Shown here: piece after piece, positions 1 through 6,668 of the stretch
How positions within the stretch are numbered: the stretch's first letter is position 1
Layout of the letters: every line of letters starts with the position of its first letter
Source: a virus
Length of the DNA: 33,340 nucleotides
Reading direction: 5' to 3' (one strand)
IMG/VR virus record: IMGVR_UViG_3300033182_000519
Span: 1-33,340 of that record
The notes under the pieces: generated by a model
Database searches by the model: none
What the model was told of the DNA's origin: nothing
The model's input: only the letters and a program-made list of their open reading frames with translations
Translations under genes and position numbers: made by a program

Positions 1-119
1 GAAGGACTAACTTCATTTAATTTTTCGTAAACAAAATTAGCATCATGAAAATATCTAGATTGATAACGCCCATCAATCTTTACAACTTCATTACCTTTAA
101 TATTTCGTTTAAACTTCAT
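1..119 (-). CDS. 5' end of an unrecognised protein (runs off the window)
   Basis: Only the first 39 complete codons are inside the window. The protein begins MKFKRNIKGNEVVKIDG and remains open to the left edge. The start is chosen because the ATG at 119-117 follows a purine-rich stretch (AGAAGAG, about 7 bases upstream). It overlaps the 3' end of the preceding glycosyltransferase gene by 11 bases, the same overlap seen at the next junction upstream. Position in the cassette suggests co-translation with the glycosyltransferases. The visible residues are basic and hydrophilic and carry no motif I recognise, so no function is assigned. Confidence 0.6.
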   Translation of the reverse strand, partial: MKFKRNIKGNEVVKIDGRYQSRYFHDANFVYEKLNEVSP

Positions 120-1161
120 TAAATTTCTCTTCTAACCAATCAAAATCATTTATTCGACTAAGTTCAGTAATATTACCAATATTATTGCGACCAAACTCCA
201 TACCGCTTCTCGCACCTTGAATTGCGTAATCTCCGAATCGTCGTTCGGCTCCAACAGTTGTCCAAATCTGTAACCTCCTTTCCGTCTCTTCATCTACTTG
301 TCCTCTAATAGTTCTGCTTGATAATTTAACGCATTCTCTAAATGCACTTTTCCATGTATTGAATTCATCTGTATTAAAAACAGTAATATTTGACACATAT
401 GGTACTGGTTTAAATTTATTAGATATGCTTGTTGTCATATCAGCAGTATCTGTTTTCATGTTTAAAGTAGCTTCTCTTGGAAGCAGTTTAACTCCTCCAT
501 AGCCATATTCTAAATCATTTATTGGGTTTTTACTGCGCCAAACATGAACACTATCTCTATCCCAAACAGGTACTTGATAATTAAATGCGAAATCGTCTAC
601 TAACTCTGCATCACCGTCAACTACCCAAAACATGTCTGTGTTACATAACTTTGCCGCTTCGATATGAGCTTGATGTATACCTTTTACACCGTGTACACGT
701 TTAGCATTGGGTGCTTTAGATAATAAAGAATTCCAATTTTTATCAGCATTCGGTTCTTTATAACTTATAAAAACAACATCAAAATCTAATGTATTAGGTT
801 CTGGGTCGCTGGCTATAATATCTATTTCTTTTTTATGAACAAAAAATCTATTGTCAAGTTCTCTATTTGTTATTTTTAAATTTTTTGGAAACAAACAGAT
901 ACCATCATAATAGTCTTTATTTTTAAATACATGGACGTACTGTAAATCCCACTTAGTAGCTCTATGTGAAAAATCAAAATTATCTCTTACAATTAAATCA
1001 TCCCAAACAACCCAAAACATTTTAGTAAAGGATTCTGAACTTAATTGTTCAAAATTTTTAATATTTTCTATCTTCTGTGCATTAGGAAATCTTGTCTTAA
1101 ATTCTAACCATTTAGACTCATCTATATCGCTCCGACTTGCATAAAATAAATCATATAGCAT
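109..1161 (-). CDS. Putative glycosyltransferase with an internally duplicated domain
   Basis: 350 residues. The second half (from about residue 125) has a GT-A-like sugar-transferase layout: a strand DVVFISYKEPNAD, then APNAKRVHGVKG, then a DxD-type metal/nucleotide-sugar motif in FWVVDGDAELV, and a late IWTTVGAE..FGDYAIQGARSG block. These blocks are shared with the 299-residue gene immediately upstream, so the two are paralogs. The first half (residues 1-115) is a diverged copy of the same fold: YDLFYASRSDID, FPNAQKIENIKN and MFWVVWDDLIV align with the blocks above, but the DGD has become WDD. The start at 1161 is preferred over an in-frame ATG at 1188. It follows AGGG at good spacing and gives an 11-base overlap with the preceding gene, where 1188 would give 38. 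The acceptor is unknown; a fibre or other virion protein is a contextual guess. Confidence 0.7.
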   Translation of the reverse strand: MLYDLFYASRSDIDESKWLEFKTRFPNAQKIENIKNFEQLSSESFTKMFWVVWDDLIVRDNFDFSHRATKWDLQYVHVFKNKDYYDGICLFPKNLKITNRELDNRFFVHKKEIDIIASDPEPNTLDFDVVFISYKEPNADKNWNSLLSKAPNAKRVHGVKGIHQAHIEAAKLCNTDMFWVVDGDAELVDDFAFNYQVPVWDRDSVHVWRSKNPINDLEYGYGGVKLLPREATLNMKTDTADMTTSISNKFKPVPYVSNITVFNTDEFNTWKSAFRECVKLSSRTIRGQVDEETERRLQIWTTVGAERRFGDYAIQGARSGMEFGRNNIGNITELSRINDFDWLEEKFNEV

Positions 1162-2050
1162 CACTTGCCCTATAATAAGTATTACCAAGTTCTATTGTTT
1201 CGTCGTATAAGTCTAATATGTACTTGCTTTGTTCTGCATCTAAGTATGGCCAATCTAAACCTAGTTCGATTTTTATCTTTTTACCTAAATTAATAATCTC
1301 AGGAAGTAAATCTCCCTTCAGTGGATCTACTACTTCAGCATACAAATCTCTCAGAACTTCAAAATCTCTAACTTGCACATAATCCCAATCTGTGCAATTT
1401 GTCATATAAGTTCCTTGGCGTGCTCCTAGAATTGCATATAAACCGTTCTCTTCGTGAGCTCCAACCGTGGACCACATTCTTAAACGGTGTATATTATGCC
1501 ACCATATCTGTTGTTTAATCTCCTGCGGAGGAACTTTAACTCCATTAAGTAGTGTCATTTTAACACCTTCACGGAATCCTGCTCGCCATGCCTGGAATGC
1601 GCTACCTGTTATAATGCTATCACTATATACTCTTGGAAAATTCTTATATCCATCTTCCCAACAGAAATCTACCTGTGCCCTGTCGCTTGTAGCATTCTCG
1701 TGTGTTTGCATATTAAGGACAAAATCTTTTTTCCATATTTTTAATCCGCCGTTGCCATAACGCAACCCGTTAATGCTATTACGTCCGCACCAACCATACA
1801 CTTGTATTTTAGGATCGTCCATTTTTAGATCAACATCTAAAAATTCATGTCGAACAATATTATCAGCATCTACAGTTATAAACCAATCTGTTTCGCTCAT
1901 TTCTGCCGCAACTTTGTGTGCGTGGTCGCTGCCTTTTACTCCGTGTACACGTTTTGCCCATGGAACTTTATTACATAAATCAGCATAATGCAAATCTGCA
2001 TTAGGTTCATCGTAACTTAAAAATATTACATCAAATTCTATTACTTTCAT
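1151..2050 (-). CDS. Putative GT-A-type glycosyltransferase
   Basis: 299 residues. It opens with a Rossmann-like strand (MKVIEFDVIFLSYDEPNAD), has a conserved VPWAKRVHGVKGSDHAHK segment, and a DxD-type motif in FITVDADNIV near residue 60. That motif is where GT-A enzymes bind divalent metal and the sugar-nucleotide phosphate. A conserved YGNGGLKIWKK block and a C-terminal MWSTVGAH..NGLYAILGARQG block are shared with the downstream gene, so this is the single-domain relative of that two-domain protein. No signal peptide or membrane segment is evident, so it probably acts in the cytoplasm. The start ATG overlaps the stop of the preceding gene as ATGA, which implies translational coupling. Donor and acceptor cannot be read from the sequence. 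Confidence 0.72.
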   Translation of the reverse strand: MKVIEFDVIFLSYDEPNADLHYADLCNKVPWAKRVHGVKGSDHAHKVAAEMSETDWFITVDADNIVRHEFLDVDLKMDDPKIQVYGWCGRNSINGLRYGNGGLKIWKKDFVLNMQTHENATSDRAQVDFCWEDGYKNFPRVYSDSIITGSAFQAWRAGFREGVKMTLLNGVKVPPQEIKQQIWWHNIHRLRMWSTVGAHEENGLYAILGARQGTYMTNCTDWDYVQVRDFEVLRDLYAEVVDPLKGDLLPEIINLGKKIKIELGLDWPYLDAEQSKYILDLYDETIELGNTYYRASDAI

Positions 2051-2670
2051 TTGGTTTCTAATATATACTTTTTAAATAATCGTCTAGTGTAAACACTAAT
2101 ACGTTTAGGCAAATTATCTGTTTTTATAATTACCTTATTATCGTTTAATTCTTTTATTGTCACTGAAAATGTTTGATGAATGATGTGAGGATCATTGTAA
2201 TCAGTAATTAAAAAATTCATTTCAGTCTCTCCGTCCCAAAAAATTCTTCTACTTTTAGTTTTTTGTGAACTAGGTGATTTAGTTCCCCCTAATTCTGTCG
2301 AGAGTTCAATAATAATTTTACTTTCATTAGGTTCAAATGTCAAGTAAACATCAAAATCTGTATCATTACTCCATTCTTTTGATATAATCCTATGTAATAC
2401 ATCGTCTATTTTTGTTAAATTTTGTACTTCTACAATTTCTAATTTTTCCGACGTTGGATCTATGAAACAAGAATGTAATTTAATTCTTCCTTCTAAAATA
2501 TCAATTGCGATATCGGAAGGCAATTCTACTTTGTTAATATCATCAAAAGAATAATCAGGACCTACTTTTAATACAGATCCAGATATTGGATCAAAAACTG
2601 CAGAATAAGTTATTGCTTCTGGTTGAAAATTTTTAATCCATTCATCAAAATCAACTAATTCTTGTTCCAT
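2047..2670 (-). CDS. Conserved-looking phage protein of unknown function
   Basis: 207 residues, acidic in the first two thirds and basic at the C-terminus (KRISVYTRRLFKKYILETK). The N-terminus has EWIKNFQPEAITYSAVFDP followed by a GSVLKVGPDYSF segment. The central part alternates hydrophobic and charged residues in a way that suggests a beta-rich fold. I see no catalytic motif, DxD motif, signal peptide or membrane segment. It lies between two glycosyltransferase genes, overlapping the upstream one by 16 bases and the downstream one by 4 (ATGA), so it is made together with them. The start follows GAGGA about 6 bases upstream. It could be a partner or acceptor-recognition subunit for the transferases, but nothing in the sequence proves that. 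Confidence 0.75.
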   Translation of the reverse strand: MEQELVDFDEWIKNFQPEAITYSAVFDPISGSVLKVGPDYSFDDINKVELPSDIAIDILEGRIKLHSCFIDPTSEKLEIVEVQNLTKIDDVLHRIISKEWSNDTDFDVYLTFEPNESKIIIELSTELGGTKSPSSQKTKSRRIFWDGETEMNFLITDYNDPHIIHQTFSVTIKELNDNKVIIKTDNLPKRISVYTRRLFKKYILETK

Positions 2671-3497
2671 GCAATATCCTCTAGTATGCTAACAATTTCT
2701 AAGTCAACTTTGTCTTTTTCAACATAATGAACTATATCGGTTTGTTGATAATTACCAATTTTTAATTTTCCGTTAACATCAAAATAAAACCCTACATGAT
2801 CTGAGACTAGATCGGCTGGCCATGCAAAATTTTGTACGTGTCCTTTCATATGAACTACTCTAGGAAATTCTAACGGGTAAGCAATATCATCAGAAATATC
2901 TAATATTTTTGATGCAAGTGCAAATGCTTCGTCAGTTCCTATAATAGAAGGTTTATAATTTAATAAGAACAAATTTGAATATTCGGTTGGATTTTTTATA
3001 ATACTACGTCCTAGTTCAAAAAATTCTTTAACTACCGGTGTATCTTTCTTAAAAAAAGTATAAAAACTATATAAATTTGGTAAATCGTTTTTAACAAATG
3101 CTTGTCTATAATATGTATTGGTTACTAATTCTGATCTATACGTATAACTTTTATTTGCAATATACAATTCTGTATTTTCAATAAAATAATCAATCCAATG
3201 ACTATAATCACGCATAAACAACATATCTGCATCTAAACATACCGTATATTCGAACGGGGTTAGCTCGTCCATCCAAGAACGCCCGTCCCAAAATGTTTCT
3301 TGGTTCCATTCGATAATATGATCGAATACCCATGTTGATTTAAATCTCGATAAATCACTTTTATCATCTATTACTAATGCTACCTTATCATAACCTTCTT
3401 TCTGAGTATTTTTTATACTCAACGCCAATGCATATGCTAATAATGCATAATCGACATTGTCTGATTTAGATACAACAATTAAATACCCAAAATTCAT
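2655..3497 (-). CDS. Putative glycosyltransferase, GT8-like GT-A fold
   Basis: 280 residues. The N-terminal segment FGYLIVVSKSDNVDYALLAY resembles the opening strand and helix of GT-A glycosyltransferases of the GT8/glycogenin type. At about residues 84-96 YTVCLDADMLFMRD carries the DxD motif in its usual context after a hydrophobic strand. Near the C-terminus VHMKGH and IVHYVEKD offer histidines in the position where GT8-like enzymes complete the metal site. The length is typical for a single catalytic domain. There is no signal peptide or membrane anchor. The start has a GGAG sequence upstream and overlaps the preceding gene by ATGA. Together with the next two transferase genes downstream it forms a multi-enzyme sugar-transfer cassette. 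The specific sugar and target are unknown. Confidence 0.72.
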   Translation of the reverse strand: MNFGYLIVVSKSDNVDYALLAYALALSIKNTQKEGYDKVALVIDDKSDLSRFKSTWVFDHIIEWNQETFWDGRSWMDELTPFEYTVCLDADMLFMRDYSHWIDYFIENTELYIANKSYTYRSELVTNTYYRQAFVKNDLPNLYSFYTFFKKDTPVVKEFFELGRSIIKNPTEYSNLFLLNYKPSIIGTDEAFALASKILDISDDIAYPLEFPRVVHMKGHVQNFAWPADLVSDHVGFYFDVNGKLKIGNYQQTDIVHYVEKDKVDLEIVSILEDIAWNKN

Positions 3498-4357
3498 TTC
3501 AACTCCATAAGTTGTTTTGAATTACGTAAAATACTTCTTTTATTCATAACATGAACATCCATGCCTTTAATAGATGTTGCATAAAATATGTCATTTAATT
3601 TTTCAGAAACTAAAAAAACCAAATTGCCATCGTCATTCACAGAATGCAATATATCTTTATCAATGAATGTATTAAGAGCTGGCAAATTAATTCTGCTAGA
3701 TGTTTCGAATCCGTCTAAAATATGTTTTGCTATACTAAAACTAATATCATTTCTATATTGTTTATCGTTAAATCTAAAAATATCAGCAAATAATTTATAA
3801 TTAACTTTTATATGTTCTACTAAATCAAAAAATACCTTTGTTTTTTCATTTTTTGTAAACATTACAGTTGTCGCCCAATACATTTTAATTCCAGTATCTG
3901 AAATATATTTGTCGTGGTAACCAACACGCTCGTCTGAAACTAAATCCTTATAAGACTCTGCTATTAGAATATCTTCTTCTACGTTCCAATAATTTGATAA
4001 GCTATTAGAAAAAATTAAAAAATCGCTATCTATTAATAGTGTTCTTTCATAGGGGGTAATATTCCAAACAGAAAACCTATTACCATTAGTAAATGGAACA
4101 GTAGACGGAGCCGCACCATCGTATAGATTTCTAACATTTCCATATTCTGGTCGTTCTACTACAATTATCTTATCAAACAAACTAACCGCACTGTTGTAAA
4201 TTTTAGATTCTTTCATCCAATCTATTGTAGACTGATCAGTAGCTAACGATACTGGAACCTTTAAATGCGTTTGTGCAAGATGTCCCGAAATCATAGCTGT
4301 TTGAACATAATCAATTTCTCGATTATTATGTGCAAAAATTAATACACCGTTATTCAT
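3494..4357 (-). CDS. Putative GT-A-type glycosyltransferase
   Basis: 287 residues. The start GVLIFAHNNREIDYVQTA and the segment YERTLLIDSDFLIFSNS (about residues 103-119) give the strand-DxD-strand arrangement of GT-A transferases, here as DSD. The C-terminal ...MDVHVMNKRSILR contains a histidine that may belong to the metal site. It is clearly different from the 299/350-residue paralog pair and only distantly like the 280-residue neighbour, so the cassette contains at least two transferase lineages. No targeting signal is seen. It overlaps both neighbours by ATGA. A cytoplasmic enzyme that adds a sugar to a phage protein is the favoured reading, although capsular-polysaccharide or host-surface modification cannot be excluded. 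Confidence 0.7.
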   Translation of the reverse strand: MNNGVLIFAHNNREIDYVQTAMISGHLAQTHLKVPVSLATDQSTIDWMKESKIYNSAVSLFDKIIVVERPEYGNVRNLYDGAAPSTVPFTNGNRFSVWNITPYERTLLIDSDFLIFSNSLSNYWNVEEDILIAESYKDLVSDERVGYHDKYISDTGIKMYWATTVMFTKNEKTKVFFDLVEHIKVNYKLFADIFRFNDKQYRNDISFSIAKHILDGFETSSRINLPALNTFIDKDILHSVNDDGNLVFLVSEKLNDIFYATSIKGMDVHVMNKRSILRNSKQLMELK

Positions 4358-4698
4358 TGTATTAACTTTTCTACTGAGCGACTTTTCTTCAGGCTTTGAT
4401 ACTCTTCGTAATACTCGTTAGTAGACGTAAAGTATCTATCAAATATTTCGTCTTTAAATCCTTCTAAATCTTCTATTAAAATAGGATTATCGTTGACATC
4501 TAGAAGTATTGCGGTTTTTCTCCCTTTAGAATTTAAAATTTCAACAAATGTTAATAAACCTCGATTAATTTTAAAAATTCCTCCGTTGTACCCGTAGGTT
4601 AACTGCCCTTCGATTTTTTCTTTTAAAGTTTTTCTTCGAATGGTAAGTGTTTGACGGTAATTGGAAAATTCTAAGGCTTTTTCAAGCTGTTCTTGCAT
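4354..4698 (-). CDS. Small conserved-type protein, first gene of the glycosyltransferase cassette
   Basis: 114 residues. It has an N-terminal helical, basic stretch (EFSNYRQTLTIRRKTLKEK), a middle with YGYNGGIFKINRGLLTFVEIL and ILLDVNDNPILIEDLEGF, and a charged helical C-terminus (DRYFTSTNEYYEEYQSLKK). From memory, similar small proteins occur in other T4-like marine phages, but I cannot name a function. The size and absence of catalytic motifs are compatible with a virion accessory or assembly protein. It is the first gene after a TATAAATA late promoter (4725-4732). Its ATG follows AGGAG at 5-base spacing, so the start is firm. The stop overlaps the next start as ATGA. Confidence 0.8.
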   Translation of the reverse strand: MQEQLEKALEFSNYRQTLTIRRKTLKEKIEGQLTYGYNGGIFKINRGLLTFVEILNSKGRKTAILLDVNDNPILIEDLEGFKDEIFDRYFTSTNEYYEEYQSLKKSRSVEKLIQ

Positions 4699-4724
4699 GT
4701 GTTCTCCTAATTAAAGTAGCATAT

Positions 4725-4732
4725 TATTTATA
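4725..4732 (-). promoter_or_regulatory. T4-type late promoter for the glycosyltransferase cassette
   Basis: The minus strand reads TATAAATA, an exact match to the T4 late promoter -10 element. It lies in one of the few true intergenic gaps (4699-4759). Transcription would start about 6 bases downstream and leave a leader of about 20 bases with an AGGAG ribosome-binding site before the ATG at 4698. Confidence 0.75.
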
Positions 4733-4759
4733 GTGCTAACTAGGAGAAGAAAAATTATT

Positions 4760-5737
4760 TTAGACCAAACTCCAAGAATCGAATGTTATAGAAGGAGTTT
4801 CAACAGTAAAGGTTCCGGCACTTGGCGGCTGCATAGTTCCGGTTGCTTCGATTGTTCTTATTGACACAGAAAATGTTCCATTCACTAAATCATCAGGAGC
4901 TGTGCGTTGTCCGGGTCCTGATGGAACAGCATCATCTGGGTCTACGTAGCCATCGTAAAAAGAAACTTTAAATTCAACAGTTGGAGCGGTACCTGCACTA
5001 TTGCTTGTTACTCCTGGTGTTCTAGCATATATCCTATAAACGTTTGCTCCGTAAGGAGACGAATTAGTTCTGGTATACCAAGGGCTAACATAAGAACCTG
5101 CACATCTAAAATAATTTAAACCATCAGTTGGACTATCCCCAGTTCCTGGATATGCTCCACTAAACACCTGAGCGGCTGCTGTTGTTAACGTGCTAGACCA
5201 AGTATTATTTTGACTGCTAGATGTTCCGCCTGTTCGCGAACTTGTTATTTCGATCTGCGACCCTGAATTAAAAAAATGTCTTGCCTTTTCGGCGGTAGTA
5301 AATGTTACTGTAAAGTAAAAAACTAATTCGTCAGATGATGAATAACGTCCCCAGTTTCCTGCATTATAATTGCTTGTTCCAAAGTTTGTAGTTTTGTATC
5401 TACCTAACGGAGGTAATGTCAAACGATTCGCATCTAACGTATTTGCGACGCTTAACCAATATTCAACAGGTTGATCGGTAAGATGATATTTAATTGTATT
5501 GCCTTCGGATGGGGTAGGCAATGTTGGTACTGTATTATACTGATGTAGATGTGTATTAATTATATCATACTGTAAGTTGACATATTCGTTTACTGTTACT
5601 TTATTAGATTCTGTAACTTGTGAACTTTGTAAAACTTGCCCGTACCCTCTAGTTGCTGAGCCAGTTCCTAAAATATTAGCAATTTTGTCTCGAATAGTAT
5701 TGTAATCGGTTTTTGAAATTTTATCATTAACAGCCAT
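4760..5737 (-). CDS. YGYGQ-type putative virion/appendage protein, paralog 2
   Basis: 325 residues and paralogous to the gene just upstream. The N-terminal part reads KTDYNTIRDKIANILGTGSA followed by RGYGQVLQSS and then LQYDIINTHLHQY. A C-terminal domain has FTTAEKARHFFNSGSQIE, SSRTGG and W..TLTTAAAQVF. The same ordered blocks occur in the 304-residue neighbour. The rest is rich in Ser, Thr, Gly and Pro, as expected of an extracellular beta-structured phage appendage. No enzyme motif is visible. It closes the fibre block and lies just before the late promoter of the glycosyltransferase cassette. An AAGAGGT sequence lies upstream of the ATG. Role is inferred from context: minor fibre, tip or decoration protein. 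Confidence 0.75.
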   Translation of the reverse strand: MAVNDKISKTDYNTIRDKIANILGTGSATRGYGQVLQSSQVTESNKVTVNEYVNLQYDIINTHLHQYNTVPTLPTPSEGNTIKYHLTDQPVEYWLSVANTLDANRLTLPPLGRYKTTNFGTSNYNAGNWGRYSSSDELVFYFTVTFTTAEKARHFFNSGSQIEITSSRTGGTSSSQNNTWSSTLTTAAAQVFSGAYPGTGDSPTDGLNYFRCAGSYVSPWYTRTNSSPYGANVYRIYARTPGVTSNSAGTAPTVEFKVSFYDGYVDPDDAVPSGPGQRTAPDDLVNGTFSVSIRTIEATGTMQPPSAGTFTVETPSITFDSWSLV

Positions 5738-5753
5738 ATTATTATTTAACCTC

Positions 5754-6668
5754 TTAAGAAGTTGATATAGTGCTAAATGAATACGTTGGAGATGTTATTG
5801 TAAATGATCCTGCAGCAGGGCTCGGTTGTAACGTTCCGGATGCTTTAATTTCTTGTGCAAATAAAGTTAATGTACCGTCAACTTGATCTCCTGGCGCTGG
5901 AGTGCCTGGATCTGTATAAAGATCCTGCCAAGTTGCACGCAATGTAACTACTTTAGCGGTTCCTGCAGAATTGTTTGCAACATCGCACTTTGCTTCTAAT
6001 TTAAAAGTGTTTCCTGCATAAGCAGAGGAACCGCTTAAAATATAATATTGTTGATAAGAATTAGTTAAATTATAAAAACTGCAAGTGGGGTGTGTATCCG
6101 CACCGAAATCTTGTTCAGCTGCTGTTGTTAACATATTTGTCCAAGATGTATTTTGAGAAGTTGCAGAGCCGCCTGTTCTTGTAGAGTACATTCTTATTTT
6201 GCCGCCGCTATTAAAAAAATATCGGGCTTCATCTGCTGTGGAAAATGTTACGGTTAATGTTGCGGTAGCTGTTGAACTCCAAGCAGAAGATGTAGTAGCT
6301 GACCCTTCTGAAGATAAGGTAAATTGTCCTATTCCTAAATTAAATCTTTGAGTTCTAGCAAGATCGATTAAAGTATTGTAACGTGTTGGAGCGTCTGCTG
6401 CTGAAGGCGATATTACTCCTCCTGTAGCCGCTCCAGGAATTACAATCGATGGAGTTGTTCCGTCTTGGTGTACTTTAATGTTGATTATATCGTATCGCAA
6501 ACCTTCCCATTGTGCTTTAGTTATTATTTGTCCCGAAACTGCAGGTGTGCTCTGCAAACTTTGTCCGTAACCGTAGGTTCCTGAACCGATTCCTAAAACT
6601 TCCAAAACTTTGGTACGAATAGAATTATAATCTAATGCCTCAATATTCGATTGGCTTGCTATTGTCAT
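5754..6668 (-). CDS. YGYGQ-type putative virion/appendage protein, paralog 1
   Basis: 304 residues. Key blocks are ALDYNSIRTKVLEVLGIGSG, YGYGQSLQS, LRYDIINIKVHQDG, then FSTADEARYFFNSGGKIR, YSTRTGG and W.NMLTTAAEQDF, closing with a beta-rich DLYTDPGTPAPGDQVDG segment. All of them have counterparts in the gene downstream, so the pair arose by tandem duplication, though identity is moderate and the middle sections differ. Composition is strongly Ser/Thr/Gly-rich with no catalytic motif. The ATG overlaps the preceding fibre gene's stop as TAATG (1-base overlap), so its translation is probably coupled to that fibre. A structural role on the virion surface is the likeliest reading. Confidence 0.78.
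   Translation of the reverse strand: MTIASQSNIEALDYNSIRTKVLEVLGIGSGTYGYGQSLQSTPAVSGQIITKAQWEGLRYDIINIKVHQDGTTPSIVIPGAATGGVISPSAADAPTRYNTLIDLARTQRFNLGIGQFTLSSEGSATTSSAWSSTATATLTVTFSTADEARYFFNSGGKIRMYSTRTGGSATSQNTSWTNMLTTAAEQDFGADTHPTCSFYNLTNSYQQYYILSGSSAYAGNTFKLEAKCDVANNSAGTAKVVTLRATWQDLYTDPGTPAPGDQVDGTLTLFAQEIKASGTLQPSPAAGSFTITSPTYSFSTISTS

Noticed and set aside
1467-1988. Plus-strand frames of 97 and 71 codons opposite the 299-residue glycosyltransferase
   Set aside because: Antisense shadows with Cys/His-rich, low-plausibility composition; the minus-strand gene has conserved motifs and proper coupling.
1-4357. T4-style DNA glucosyltransferases (alpha- or beta-gt) as the function of the GT genes
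   Set aside because: Motifs are of GT-A/DxD type, whereas T4 DNA glucosyltransferases are GT-B-fold and expressed earlier; the late promoter and fibre context argue against it.
4699-4759. Possible terminator between the YGYGQ pair and the glycosyltransferase cassette
   Set aside because: Only a short A/T palindrome is present, without a G/C-rich stem; the gap is explained by the late promoter and ribosome-binding site.
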